NCBI RefSeq assembly: GCF_030817595.1
Contig: NZ_JAUSZN010000001.1
Location: 2,054,001 to 2,118,000, forward strand
Reading direction: 5' to 3'
Origin: Neobacillus niacini
Lineage (GTDB): Bacteria; Bacillota; Bacilli; Bacillales; Cytobacillaceae
DNA: 64,000 bases
Under the pieces are notes generated by a model, which had not been told where the DNA came from, ran no database searches, and saw nothing but the letters and a program-made list of their open reading frames with translations. Shown here one piece after another: positions 53,518-62,711 of the stretch. A program made the position numbers and the translations under genes. The first letter of the stretch is position 1. The number at the start of each line of letters is the position of its first letter.

Positions 53518-54645
53518 CTATTTGCTTAAAACAGTCTCGTCTTCAACCACAATTTCCTTGCCTGTTTCTGCAGATTTATAAACCGCATCTAAAATTTTCG
53601 TTACAACAAATGCTTGTTCTGGTTTTACAAGTGGTTCTCTATCATATAAAACAGCCTCTAACCATTGCTTTGCTTCTAGTACTTCTGGTTTATTCGATCC
53701 GCCTTCAAAGAAAGCAATCGCACCGCCTGCAGAGTTTTTCTCTTCTGTTAACATCCCATTACGTGCAGTATTATAAACTAACTCATTCGTACGGAAGCTC
53801 ATACCTGAATTGATTTGTGCTCCAGCCTTAGTTCCGCAAAGAGTAGTAGCCGCCTCTCTGGATTCTAAAACGTTTAGTGCCCAAGAAGATTCAAGGAAAA
53901 TCGTCGCTCCATTTTCCATTTTGATATAACCAAACGCAGAGTCTTCTACTTCATAAGTTTCTGGATCCCATGGTCCAAACATATTGCCTTCAACAGCTTC
54001 TGGTAGATTACCTAATTTATTGAAAACAGAACCTGTTACAGAAACTGGTTTGTAATTATCCATCATCCATAAAGTAATATCAAGAGCGTGCGTACCGATA
54101 TCGATTAATGGACCGCCGCCTTGTTGGGATTTATCAGGAAATACTCCCCAAGTTGGGACGGCACGGCGGCGAAGCGCATGTGCTTTGGCAAAATAAATAT
54201 CGCCAAGCTCGTCCTTTTCACATGATTTATGAAGAGATTGTACTTCTGGACGGAAGCGGTTTTGATAACCAATTGTGAATTTCTTGCCTGACTTTTTCCA
54301 AGCATCAATCATTTTTTGAGCCGCTTCAGTAGTGTGAGCCATTGGTTTTTCACACATTACATGCTTACCCGCTTCAAATGCAGCAACAGTAATTGGGCTA
54401 TGGCTTACATTCGGAGTTAAAACGTGTACAAGATCAATGGATTCATCCTTCAATAGCTCACGATAGTCTGCGTAAACTTTAGCATCAGGTGTTCCAAATT
54501 CTTTCGCTGCTTTTTCAGCACGCTCAATGACGATATCACAAAATGCAACGATTTCACTAATTTCTTTAAATTGTGCTAATGCTGGAAAGTGCTTTTGATT
54601 TGCAATACCACCGCAGCCAATAATACCAATCTTTAATTTACCCAT
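53518..54645 (-). CDS. Gfo/Idh/MocA dehydrogenase (candidate DgpA-like 3-dehydrogenase)
   Basis: A 375-aa NAD(P)-dependent enzyme. Rossmann start LKIGIIGCGGIANQKHFPAL; lysine in HVMCEKPMAH; GYQNRFRPEVQSLHK; catalytic Asp-His in PLIDIGTHALDITLWMMD. The start is ATG 54645, 10 nt after AAGGAG; an in-frame ATG three codons earlier overlaps that site. It is directly followed by the beta and alpha subunits of deglycosidase type 3 and preceded by a TIM-barrel gene. By analogy with puerarin degradation, it would oxidise the glycoside at C3 before cleavage. It is similar in type to 62712-63806. Confidence 0.88.
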   Translation of the reverse strand: MGKLKIGIIGCGGIANQKHFPALAQFKEISEIVAFCDIVIERAEKAAKEFGTPDAKVYADYRELLKDESIDLVHVLTPNVSHSPITVAAFEAGKHVMCEKPMAHTTEAAQKMIDAWKKSGKKFTIGYQNRFRPEVQSLHKSCEKDELGDIYFAKAHALRRRAVPTWGVFPDKSQQGGGPLIDIGTHALDITLWMMDNYKPVSVTGSVFNKLGNLPEAVEGNMFGPWDPETYEVEDSAFGYIKMENGATIFLESSWALNVLESREAATTLCGTKAGAQINSGMSFRTNELVYNTARNGMLTEEKNSAGGAIAFFEGGSNKPEVLEAKQWLEAVLYDREPLVKPEQAFVVTKILDAVYKSAETGKEIVVEDETVLSK

Positions 54646-54708
54646 AATTTTCATTCTCCTTTTTCTTCATTAATAATTGATTTTTAGTTTTATATTTTAA
54701 TAATCTAT

Positions 54709-55614
54709 TCAAGCAAAAAACTGACTCAAATAGTTTTTACTAATTTTAATAGAGTCTTTTTTAGATTTAAGTGAATCTTCGAATGCCTTGTCCTCTACTT
54801 CTATGACGGCATATCCACGGTAACCAATATCTGTTAAGGCAGATACATATTGTCCCCAATTTACATCCCCTAGACCTGGTAATTTAGGCGAGATGTATTC
54901 AAGCGGTGTTGCCATGATTCCCACATCATTTAAACGATCCTTGTACACCTTAATATCTTTGAGGTGGATGTGGAGAATCCGCTCTTGGAACTCATATAGT
55001 GGCTTAATATAATCCATTTGCTGCCAAACGAAATGAGAAGGATCAAAATTCAATCCAAAATTCTTATTAGGAATTAATTCAAACACGCGACGGAAGATGG
55101 CTGGTGTTGTCATTAGGTTTTGTCCGCCTGGCCACTCATCTTTAGTAAATAGCATCGGGCAGTTTTCAATTGCAATTTTTACTCCAAGTTCTTCAGCGTA
55201 TTCAACAATTGGCTTCCACACAGTAGTCATAATCGCCAAATTTTCTTCTATCGTTTTCTTTTGGTCTCTTCCGATAAAGGTTGTTACCATGTTAATATCA
55301 AGCTTATTAGCTGCCTCAATACATTTTTTAATATGGGCTACATAGTAGTCACTTTTTTCTGGATCCACATCTAGAGCATTGGGATAGTAAGCAATAGCAG
55401 AAATTTTGATTCCTTTTGCTTCGCTATAGTTTTTGATGTAATCCACATCTAAGTTATCAACATCAATGTGGGTGACACCCGCATATTTTCGAGCTGCTTT
55501 ACCTTGCGGCCATGCACAAATCTCCACACATGAAAATTCGTTTTCAGCTGCATAGTCAATTACTTCTTCAAAGCTGCATTCACTCAAAATTGCGCTGTTA
55601 AATCCAAGTTTCAT
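54709..55614 (-). CDS. Sugar phosphate isomerase/epimerase-family TIM-barrel protein
   Basis: A 301-aa barrel, first gene of the operon 55614-51050, with AGGAGGAGG-like ribosome site. Metal ligands: Glu in IAIENCPM, Asp in NFDPSHFVWQQMD, His in ILHIHLKD, Glu in AVIEVED. The NFDPSHFVWQ pattern resembles the barrel at 40101, which also neighbours a Gfo/Idh dehydrogenase. It may process the 3-keto sugar left after deglycosylation. Its promoter region carries a perfect cre box and the island module, so this operon should be sugar-repressed and inducible. Confidence 0.85.
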   Translation of the reverse strand: MKLGFNSAILSECSFEEVIDYAAENEFSCVEICAWPQGKAARKYAGVTHIDVDNLDVDYIKNYSEAKGIKISAIAYYPNALDVDPEKSDYYVAHIKKCIEAANKLDINMVTTFIGRDQKKTIEENLAIMTTVWKPIVEYAEELGVKIAIENCPMLFTKDEWPGGQNLMTTPAIFRRVFELIPNKNFGLNFDPSHFVWQQMDYIKPLYEFQERILHIHLKDIKVYKDRLNDVGIMATPLEYISPKLPGLGDVNWGQYVSALTDIGYRGYAVIEVEDKAFEDSLKSKKDSIKISKNYLSQFFA

Positions 55615-55660
55615 TGTGTCTGTTCCTCCTCCTATGTTGTTTCTATTAAGTTTTATACAT

Positions 55661-55674
55661 TGATTCCGCTTACA
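55661..55674 (-). promoter_or_regulatory. cre box before operon 55614-51050
   Basis: TGATTCCGCTTACA reads TGTAAGCGGAATCA on the minus strand, a full match to the cre consensus, about 47 nt before the start codon. Confidence 0.75.
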
Positions 55675-55704
55675 TTTATATCTTAACCTCTTTTTAAACT
55701 TGTT

Positions 55705-55811
55705 CCCTTTCTTTAATTAACCTTTTCAGGTATAGATTTTCGTCTTTTTTGTGTAATTCTTTTTTAAAAAATAAAAATAGGTTAAATATTATATTGTTAT
55801 TTTTAATCTGT
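55705..55811 (-). promoter_or_regulatory. Island regulatory module 3: conserved block and imperfect dyad
   Basis: The block at 55705-55738 reads AATCTATACCTGAAAAGGTT on the minus strand, aligning with modules 1 and 2. The dyad (55778-55811, AGGTTAAATATTA against TTATTTTTAATCT) is imperfect. Its centre is about 180 nt from the start codon. Confidence 0.5.
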
Positions 55812-55839
55812 TAATAAGGTTGGGTAATTAATAGAAAAA

Positions 55840-55866
55840 AGGTGCGATACTTTTTGTATCACACCT
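55840..55866 (-). terminator. Terminator of the GH106-like gene
   Basis: AGGTGCGATAC and GTATCACACCT form an 11-bp stem with one mismatch and a T-rich loop; six T follow on the minus strand. Confidence 0.8.
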
Positions 55867-55873
55867 CATTTAT

Positions 55874-58549
55874 CTATAAAGAAAGAGTTATTTTTCCAAA
55901 CATACCTGTAGGATCAATAGGGTCGTGCCAAACAATAAATGGTGGTTCTGGGTGATTGAAACGATCTCGATCTAATGTTGTGGCAACTTCCACACGAATG
56001 GTATTAGTACCTTTCTTTAAATAGCTGTCCACCTCAAAAACATAAGGCGGGCACACTTTCATCCCTACATATTCATCATTGATCCATATTTCTACTGCTT
56101 CATAAATATTCTCAAAAGTTAATATCCCTTGTTTTGTTACTTCTTCTAGTTCAAACGTCTTTTCGTACTTAATGATCCCAGTGAAGGTTGGATATTCTTT
56201 GGAAATCGGTACTAATTCTTTCATTTGATTTACATCGCCGAAATTTGGGTATTCAATATTCTTTACTAAAGAATATTTCCAATCTGTTGATAGATCAATT
56301 GTTTTTACACAATCAGAGAGCTTCATAGAAACCGGATGATAATCTCTAAACCCACTTGCTTGTTCTTCATCACTAATAAACACTACACAAGATTCATAAG
56401 GCTTCAGTTCTAAATAAATAATCGCTTTTCCGTTTTCTTTTCTTACTGGCAGATTTTCAAATGTATTTTCTAGCCCGTTATAGACAATAGCAAACTCTTC
56501 ATTGTTTAATTCAATTTCACCACTAAATGTCTCTTGTGCAGATTCATTCTGAAACATATATATATTATTTTCTTTCATATAATGATAATAAGTTAAATCC
56601 TTAAAAGGTGTCTTTACATGAACATCAAATATCCCTTGTGCCTTAAGATTAGCAGCCAACTCAGTTAAAGCAACCACTTTACATTTTTCAATAACTCCCA
56701 AAAGTTCTAATGCTTCCTGACCATCTACTAGATTCGAAATCCCTTCAGGTCTTCTGTCTACAAAAATAATCTCCAAGCCTTCCGCTTTCTTAATAAAAGC
56801 AGCCAACTCTTTCGTAATATATTGACTGTAAGGAATCACTAAACACTTAAATTCTTCACCATTAATGTGTAAAGCGTTATTCTCTACATTTCCGTTAAAA
56901 GTACCTAGGTCACTTAAGATATCAATCGGAACAAAATCAAAATCAATTTGATTTTCAGTCAATAATCTGGCTGGTTTTTGCATTTTCATATATTCCCCGG
57001 TCCATTCACTTTCACCGTGGTATAAAACAGCTACAGGAGCAACATGAGTACCGTTATTAAAAATATGACATAAGCGATTGGCATAATGCATGAGATGCGC
57101 AAAATGCTTAAACTGTGGATTATGTCCTCTTGCATAAAAATGCGGAGGGCAATCGAAGTCAGGGTACTCTCTCATGGAAAAGGCATGAGGAACCAAATAA
57201 TTGATACCTCTGACAATTAAGTGGTCCAAAATATACTTCATATCCCTTACCCCAAGCTTCCAGCCATAAGCACCAAAGAGTTCACACATTGTCCTTCCTT
57301 TTTTCTTAGGATCTAAGTGTCCAAAAGAAGAACCGAGCTTACCTAAAGTATAATGATAGAATTCTCCATCTCCTTTGAAGACTCCCCTTCTCTCTAAACC
57401 TGCACCACCAAAAATTACCTGACCGCCAATCACGTCAATTCCCGACATATGCTGACCAGACAAAGCTCGGAAGAAATGCCCCGCCCCGCTTCCTAATCGG
57501 CTATGCTGATCATTATCCTCAATAACGTGGCCAATATATTCAACATTGTGTTTTTCACACCATTTTCCTAGTTGATTACTAAAGTTCTTCTGATATAACC
57601 GAGTAACGATATCCATATAGGTATATCGAGTATGGACACATTGATTCATTTCCTCAGAACTGGCCCATAAATAAGGCAGGTACACTCTCCAATTCTCCCC
57701 ATGAGCGTCTAAAAGCATATTTTTTGTTTCTTCACTCCACGGCAATGGCATATCTTTTCTTCCGATCGTTTCATTAAAGTCAAATCCATTTACATTACCG
57801 AAAGCTGGCTCATCAGAAAAGAACCCGGCAAAAGTCTTTCCAAATTCATCCTTATAACGTTCAAAATGTGGTTCGTATACTGCTTCAAGCTGGGTGCTGA
57901 CAGACTCTTCGTCGATCATATTAATGTATTTCGGGTTACCGCCATCTGTTTTCGTTTCATAAATCACAAAAAGTCTCCATGGTCCTTCTGGCAAAGTGCA
58001 TGTTAAGAAATCTCCCTCAACACTGTCAGTCAAATCGAGTAACTCTTCATAGATAATTCCTTCATTTACTAACTTAGCTGCTACTACACTAATTAACTTA
58101 TTGTTTTTTTGTTCTTCTTTGTCGATCGGTTTACCGATATCAAGCCAAGAACTCTTTGGTTTTAACATTGGGGGAATATGTACCGTAACCTCGTTTTGTG
58201 CCCCTAATATATCAAGAGTATTATAGTTAATAAAGGTTTTCTTTCGGTTCGGATATTTCTTTTCAATTAACCCATTCGCATAACCGGTTGGAAAATGGGC
58301 ATCATCTAACACCCAAACCTGCATGCCTCGCTGCTTAGCCTCTTCCATGACAATATCTAGGTCATGCCACCAGCCTGGTCCAGCAAAATCAGGATGCGGT
58401 CTAGCTTCTACACAAATACCTTTTATTCCACATTCATAAATTCTAGCAATTTCCTCTCTAATGACTGGTTCTTCTTCCCCTCTCATCCATAGGAAAGGGA
58501 GAATATAATTTTCGTTGTTAAGAATAAAGGTATCTAAAGTATTAATCAT
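55874..58549 (-). CDS. Large glycoside hydrolase, GH106-like with GH2-type C-terminal domain
   Basis: An 891-aa cytoplasmic protein (ATG 58549, GGAGG upstream). The N-terminal barrel has FLWMRGEEEPVIREEIARIY, ICVEARPHPDFAGPGWWHDL and VWVLDDAHFPTGYANG, then FFSDEPAF with a candidate catalytic Glu and TMCELFGAYGWKLG. This pattern is shared with GH106-like proteins, whose known members are alpha-L-rhamnosidases. The last 150 residues form a jelly-roll like the GH2 sugar-binding domain (YEKTFELEE, EAVEIWINDEYVG, GTNTIRVEV). It follows a GPH symporter gene in the same operon. Rhamnosidase activity would suit flavonoid glycosides, but the family call is moderate. Confidence 0.65.
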   Translation of the reverse strand: MINTLDTFILNNENYILPFLWMRGEEEPVIREEIARIYECGIKGICVEARPHPDFAGPGWWHDLDIVMEEAKQRGMQVWVLDDAHFPTGYANGLIEKKYPNRKKTFINYNTLDILGAQNEVTVHIPPMLKPKSSWLDIGKPIDKEEQKNNKLISVVAAKLVNEGIIYEELLDLTDSVEGDFLTCTLPEGPWRLFVIYETKTDGGNPKYINMIDEESVSTQLEAVYEPHFERYKDEFGKTFAGFFSDEPAFGNVNGFDFNETIGRKDMPLPWSEETKNMLLDAHGENWRVYLPYLWASSEEMNQCVHTRYTYMDIVTRLYQKNFSNQLGKWCEKHNVEYIGHVIEDNDQHSRLGSGAGHFFRALSGQHMSGIDVIGGQVIFGGAGLERRGVFKGDGEFYHYTLGKLGSSFGHLDPKKKGRTMCELFGAYGWKLGVRDMKYILDHLIVRGINYLVPHAFSMREYPDFDCPPHFYARGHNPQFKHFAHLMHYANRLCHIFNNGTHVAPVAVLYHGESEWTGEYMKMQKPARLLTENQIDFDFVPIDILSDLGTFNGNVENNALHINGEEFKCLVIPYSQYITKELAAFIKKAEGLEIIFVDRRPEGISNLVDGQEALELLGVIEKCKVVALTELAANLKAQGIFDVHVKTPFKDLTYYHYMKENNIYMFQNESAQETFSGEIELNNEEFAIVYNGLENTFENLPVRKENGKAIIYLELKPYESCVVFISDEEQASGFRDYHPVSMKLSDCVKTIDLSTDWKYSLVKNIEYPNFGDVNQMKELVPISKEYPTFTGIIKYEKTFELEEVTKQGILTFENIYEAVEIWINDEYVGMKVCPPYVFEVDSYLKKGTNTIRVEVATTLDRDRFNHPEPPFIVWHDPIDPTGMFGKITLSL

Positions 58550-58576
58550 GATGAAACCTCCAATAAATAATAGCTT

Positions 58577-58605
58577 AATAAGCTGCACATTTTGTGCAGC
58601 TTATT
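58577..58605 (-). terminator. Hairpin between GPH symporter and GH106-like gene
   Basis: AATAAGCTGCACA and TGTGCAGCTTATT form a perfect 13-bp stem with a 3-nt loop. The T-tract after it is weak, so it may reduce rather than stop transcription into the GH106-like gene. Confidence 0.65.
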
Positions 58606-58621
58606 AGCTTGAGCGATTAAT

Positions 58622-60013
58622 TTAATATTGACTTTGTCTTTTTAATAATTCCTCTGTATTTTCCATAGCTCTTGCCTTAGAAATTTTATAAAAATACATT
58701 GGGATTGTTGATAGGATAAAGATAATACCAGGTGCTAGGTTTACTAACACGTTAATTCCGTTCACAACTTCAGGGGTTTGTTCAGCGTTAGCTACGTAAC
58801 CAATTGCCCCTAGAATAGCAGCAGCTGCAGCTCCAACGATAGCGCTTGCAATTTTAGTTGAAAGACTTGTTACGGAATAAATAGCACCATCAGCTCGAAT
58901 ACCCGTTTTTACTTGGTGTTCATCAATACAGTCACCAACCATACTAAAAACCATTGGGCTGGCGAAACCAATTGGTAAACTTGCAATAATCGTCCATACA
59001 ATAATCATAGAGATACTAGTTGCAGGCGTAAAGTACATGGCGATAAAAGCTAACCCAGTAATGGTGGTACCCAGAATCATGATCGTTTTCTTTTCCATAA
59101 ACTTCGCAAAGAAAGGAAGAATTATAGCCCCAACAGCCCCACAGACTGATAATAAAGTAAATAGAACTGCGATTAAATCTGGACGATGCAATACATAGAT
59201 ACAGTAGTATGTTAATGTACCAATTCGTCCAAATAATCCAACTAACACGGTGAAAAGATTTGCTAAGATAAACATTAAAGGTTTATTCGAACTCACAGCT
59301 TTCAATGAATCTTTGATGGTTGGTCTTTCCTCTTTAACAGGTTCAATAACTTCCTTACAGTTTCTAAAAGTTAAGTATAAAAGTGGGGCAGAGACTACTG
59401 ATAATACAATCGCTGCATAGAAGAACCCGTTTTGTTGGTTTCCGTTACCTAATAATGTGATCAAAGGCATTACAGCAGCACCAGTTAAAATACCTGCAAA
59501 CTGTCCAAACACTCCTCTAAAAGAGTTTAAATTTGTTCTCTCATTTGTATCTCTAGTCATAACGGTTGCTAATGCACCGTAAGGGACACTAACCATTGAA
59601 TGAACAGTACCTAATAGTAAATAAGTGATTCCAGCATAAATGATTTTGCCTGTCATTGGCAGGTCCGGGGTGTAAAAGGTCATAATATTTAGCGCACAAA
59701 GTGCAAGTGCACCGTAAAGGACATATGGTCTAAAACGTCCGTGTTTGCTTTTAGTTCGTTCCATGACTAGTCCAAGTATTGGATCTACGAAACAATCCCA
59801 AACCCTAGCAACTAGTAAAATGATAGCAGCCACACCACCTGCAATACCGAAAACATCCGTATAAAAGAATAATAAATAGGATGATGCTAAACTCCAAACA
59901 ACGCTAGCTGAAAACTCTCCAAAACCATAACTTAACTTGGTCATAAAACTTAGCTTTTCAGTATTCTGAGGTGCAACTATATCATTTGTTTGCTGAACCA
60001 CTGCATTTGCCAT
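58622..60013 (-). CDS. GPH-family glycoside:cation symporter
   Basis: A 463-aa, 12-helix carrier. GPH motifs: LSYGFGEFSASVVWSL, YLLFFYTDVFGI, DCFVDPILGLVMERTKSKHGRFRPYVLYG and a C-terminal GDCIDEHQVKTGIRADG in place of the usual YNEWK, a divergence from the other three GPH proteins here. The start is ATG 60013 with AGGAGGAG; a 32-codon longer frame covers the leader and is rejected. First gene of a two-gene operon with the GH106-like enzyme, so it probably imports that enzyme's substrate. A cre-like box lies in its leader. Confidence 0.92.
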   Translation of the reverse strand: MANAVVQQTNDIVAPQNTEKLSFMTKLSYGFGEFSASVVWSLASSYLLFFYTDVFGIAGGVAAIILLVARVWDCFVDPILGLVMERTKSKHGRFRPYVLYGALALCALNIMTFYTPDLPMTGKIIYAGITYLLLGTVHSMVSVPYGALATVMTRDTNERTNLNSFRGVFGQFAGILTGAAVMPLITLLGNGNQQNGFFYAAIVLSVVSAPLLYLTFRNCKEVIEPVKEERPTIKDSLKAVSSNKPLMFILANLFTVLVGLFGRIGTLTYYCIYVLHRPDLIAVLFTLLSVCGAVGAIILPFFAKFMEKKTIMILGTTITGLAFIAMYFTPATSISMIIVWTIIASLPIGFASPMVFSMVGDCIDEHQVKTGIRADGAIYSVTSLSTKIASAIVGAAAAAILGAIGYVANAEQTPEVVNGINVLVNLAPGIIFILSTIPMYFYKISKARAMENTEELLKRQSQY

Positions 60014-60106
60014 AATTCTCCTCCTATTTTTAAGTATTGACCCCAACATGTGTATTTCCTTATTTACAGTAGCTACTGTTACCATTATATTATCTGACCC
60101 TTCATG

Positions 60107-60215
60107 CAAACGCCTTCATATTATTAAACATATAACTCTCATATTTTAACCTCTTTCAAAATTAAAGGGCTTTCATTTATAATAGGTTAAAAATTAAACT
60201 GTTATTTTTAATCTA
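60107..60215 (-). promoter_or_regulatory. Island regulatory module 4: cre-like box and dyad
   Basis: TGCAAACGCCTTCA (60107-60120) matches 13 of 14 cre positions. TAGGTTAAAAATTA (60183-60196) and TTATTTTTAATCTA (60202-60215) form an imperfect dyad centred about 186 nt from the symporter start. Between them, GAGGTTAAAATATGAG resembles the equivalent part of module 3. Confidence 0.5.
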
Positions 60216-60324
60216 CTGTTCCAATATTCGGAAATTTCTAAGTAATTTTAGTTAATTTGACTCTTTTCTAGCATTTTATCATATTATTAACTAGCTTAAC
60301 TGAAAATTAGTAGTCAAAAAAATA
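60216..60324. other. Spacer between module 4 and GH3 terminator
   Basis: About 110 nt of AT-rich DNA completing the 370-nt gap between the GPH and GH3 genes. I see no gene in it. Confidence 0.5.
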
Positions 60325-60353
60325 GCAACCATTAAAAAAAAATTAATGGTTGC
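60325..60353 (-). terminator. Terminator of the GH3 gene
   Basis: GCAACCATTAA and TTAATGGTTGC form a perfect 11-bp stem; seven T follow on the minus strand after TA. Confidence 0.85.
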
Positions 60354-60387
60354 GTCTATAATTAAACGATTTATTAAAAAAATATTA

Positions 60388-62616
60388 TCAAACTAGTGAA
60401 AATTCTCCCTCTAGCCCTTCCTTCGAATTCGGGCCGACGTAAACTTTAAATAAACCAGGTTCAATAATGTAATCCATTGCTTCATTGAAGAAACCAAGAT
60501 TCTTGATCTCAATCTCAAAACTAACGGTTTTTGTCTCCCCTGGCTGAAGTGCTACTTTTTTAAATCCTTTTAACTCTTTAACTGGTCTTACTCTACTAGC
60601 CACAGCATCAGTAATATAAAGCTGGACTATTTCTTCTCCAGCAAGGCCGCCTGAATTTATTACATCTATATTAACTGTAACTTTACCCTCTTTCGTAACT
60701 TCAGAAGAAGAAATAAGAAGATTTTCATATTCAAATGTAGTGTAACTTAAACCAAATCCAAAAGGATACAATGGCTGTGATGGACCATCTATATATTTTG
60801 AAGTGAATTTAATTTTACCTGCTGGTCTTCCAGTTTTAGGATGATTATAATAGATTGGCACTTGCCCAACAGAATATGGAAAAGTAGCTACTAGTTTACC
60901 ACTTGGATTGTAATCACCAAACAAAACATCGGCTATTGCATTTCCGCTCTGGATTCCCAATTGCCAAGCTTCTACAATGGCGGATACGTTCTCAGCTGCC
61001 CAAGGAATCGTTAAGGGCCTTCCGTTAATGAGGACAACTACTACTGGTTTTCCTGTTTGATGCAACGCCTTTAATAAATCTTCCTGTCTACCAGGTAAGT
61101 TAAGATCCATACGGCTCGAAGCTTCGCCACTCATGTCGGCAGTCTCACCAACGACAGCAATGATCACATCAGATTCGTTTGCTAATTGTACCGCTGCCTC
61201 AAAGTCCATATTTTCATTACCGGTTACCTCACAGCCCTTTGCATATATGATTTCTGTATCCTTATCAACCGCAGATTGGATCCCTGACAGAACAGTAACT
61301 ACCTCTTCAGGATTACCCGTTATCGCCCATGTACCCAACATTTCCTTTTGATTATCAGCTAAGGGACCAACAACAGCAATTTTCTTATGATTCTTCTTTA
61401 ATGGCAGGATATTGTCTTCGTTCTTCAACAATACAATCGATCGTTGTGCCATCTCTCTAGCCACTTCCACATGTTCAGGAGCAAGCAAAGTTTTATCTTC
61501 CATTTCTCTATTCGTTCTATATGGATTATCAAATAGTCCTAAATGAAATTTCACACGTAAAACACGTCGCACTGCTTCATCCAATACTTCTACAGGTATA
61601 TCACCATTTTTGATTTGTTCAGGTAAATCCTGTTGGTAAGTACCGTGACTCATATCCATCTCTAGCCCTGCCAATAATGCCTTCTTACTAGCTTCCTTCC
61701 GATCAACGGATTCCCCATGAACCACCACTTCTGCGATAGAATTAGCATCACTGACAACAAATCCTTTAAATCCTAACTGTTCTCTTAAAACATCTGTTAA
61801 AAGGTAGTTATTAACCGTACACGGGATACCGTTTAAATCATTAAAGGCACTCATGAATGTTCCAACACCCGCCTGGGCTGCTGCCTCAAAAGGTGGGAGG
61901 TAGACCTCATGAAGAGTTTGAAGTGACATATCTACAGTATTATAGTCGCGGCCGCCCACAGCTCCTCCATAGGCAGCAAAGTGCTTTGCACATGCAAGAA
62001 CCCTTTGAGATTCGGATAAGTCTTCTCCTTGAAACCCTTTTACTCGCGCAGCTCCAATCATACTCCCCAAATAAGTATCTTCTCCTGCACCTTCTGCAAT
62101 TCGTCCCCAACGCGGGTCTCTGGTGATATCTACCATCGGTGCATAGGTCCAATGAATCCCCGCAGCAGATGCCTCTTTAGCTGCAATTTCTGCCGTTTTC
62201 TCGATTAAATCCAAATCCCAACTACAAGCTTCTGCAAGCGGAATGGGAAAAATGGTTTTATACCCATGGATAACATCCAAGCCAAAAAGCATTGGAATTC
62301 CCAATCTAGATTCCTCTATGGCTATTTTTTGTAATTCATTAGAGATTTCTGCTCCTGTGACTCCACCCATTGAACCAAGGATACCTTCTCTAATTTTATC
62401 CTTATGATAATTCTTCTCCATTGCCTGAAATTCCTGATAAGAAATCTCACCTTCAACCAATTTTGTAATAATTTCCTCAAATGCACCATAAAGGGATGGA
62501 ACAATTTGTGTTAATTGACCAACCTTCTCTTCTAAAGTCATTTTACCAATTAATTCATTTATTTTACATTCTTGATCTTCTACTATCATTTTATCCTGCA
62601 TAGCCATTTCTACCAT
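60388..62616 (-). CDS. bglX: GH3-family beta-glucosidase (BglX-like)
   Basis: About 742 aa, cytoplasmic. Domain order: GH3 N-terminal TIM barrel (MTLEEKVGQLTQ; GIHWTYAPMVDITRDPRWGRIAEG; KHFAAYGG; nucleophile Asp in GFVVSDANSI), GH3 C-terminal domain (RSIVLLKNEDNILPL; VVGETADMSGEASSRMDLNLPG) and a fibronectin III-like domain at the end. It hydrolyses beta-glucosides or xylosides. Several starts are possible; ATG 62616 is used, 12 nt after AGAGGG, with TTG 62637 as the far alternative. It follows the Gfo/Idh gene but behind a strong hairpin. Confidence 0.92.
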   Translation of the reverse strand: MVEMAMQDKMIVEDQECKINELIGKMTLEEKVGQLTQIVPSLYGAFEEIITKLVEGEISYQEFQAMEKNYHKDKIREGILGSMGGVTGAEISNELQKIAIEESRLGIPMLFGLDVIHGYKTIFPIPLAEACSWDLDLIEKTAEIAAKEASAAGIHWTYAPMVDITRDPRWGRIAEGAGEDTYLGSMIGAARVKGFQGEDLSESQRVLACAKHFAAYGGAVGGRDYNTVDMSLQTLHEVYLPPFEAAAQAGVGTFMSAFNDLNGIPCTVNNYLLTDVLREQLGFKGFVVSDANSIAEVVVHGESVDRKEASKKALLAGLEMDMSHGTYQQDLPEQIKNGDIPVEVLDEAVRRVLRVKFHLGLFDNPYRTNREMEDKTLLAPEHVEVAREMAQRSIVLLKNEDNILPLKKNHKKIAVVGPLADNQKEMLGTWAITGNPEEVVTVLSGIQSAVDKDTEIIYAKGCEVTGNENMDFEAAVQLANESDVIIAVVGETADMSGEASSRMDLNLPGRQEDLLKALHQTGKPVVVVLINGRPLTIPWAAENVSAIVEAWQLGIQSGNAIADVLFGDYNPSGKLVATFPYSVGQVPIYYNHPKTGRPAGKIKFTSKYIDGPSQPLYPFGFGLSYTTFEYENLLISSSEVTKEGKVTVNIDVINSGGLAGEEIVQLYITDAVASRVRPVKELKGFKKVALQPGETKTVSFEIEIKNLGFFNEAMDYIIEPGLFKVYVGPNSKEGLEGEFSLV

Positions 62617-62656
62617 TACTAAAATCATCCCTCTCAACTTTTATATAAAAATACAT

Positions 62657-62706
62657 AAAGTATCCTAATAGGTAGATTTTGTAAAAATCTATCTATAGGA
62701 TACTTT
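62657..62706 (-). terminator. Long hairpin between Gfo/Idh and GH3 genes
   Basis: AAAGTATCCTA and TAGGATACTTT enclose a second stem (TAGATTTT/AAAATCTA). It starts 5 nt after the Gfo/Idh stop. Termination or processing here would uncouple the GH3 gene from the operon upstream. Confidence 0.7.
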
Positions 62707-62711
62707 TTTCC

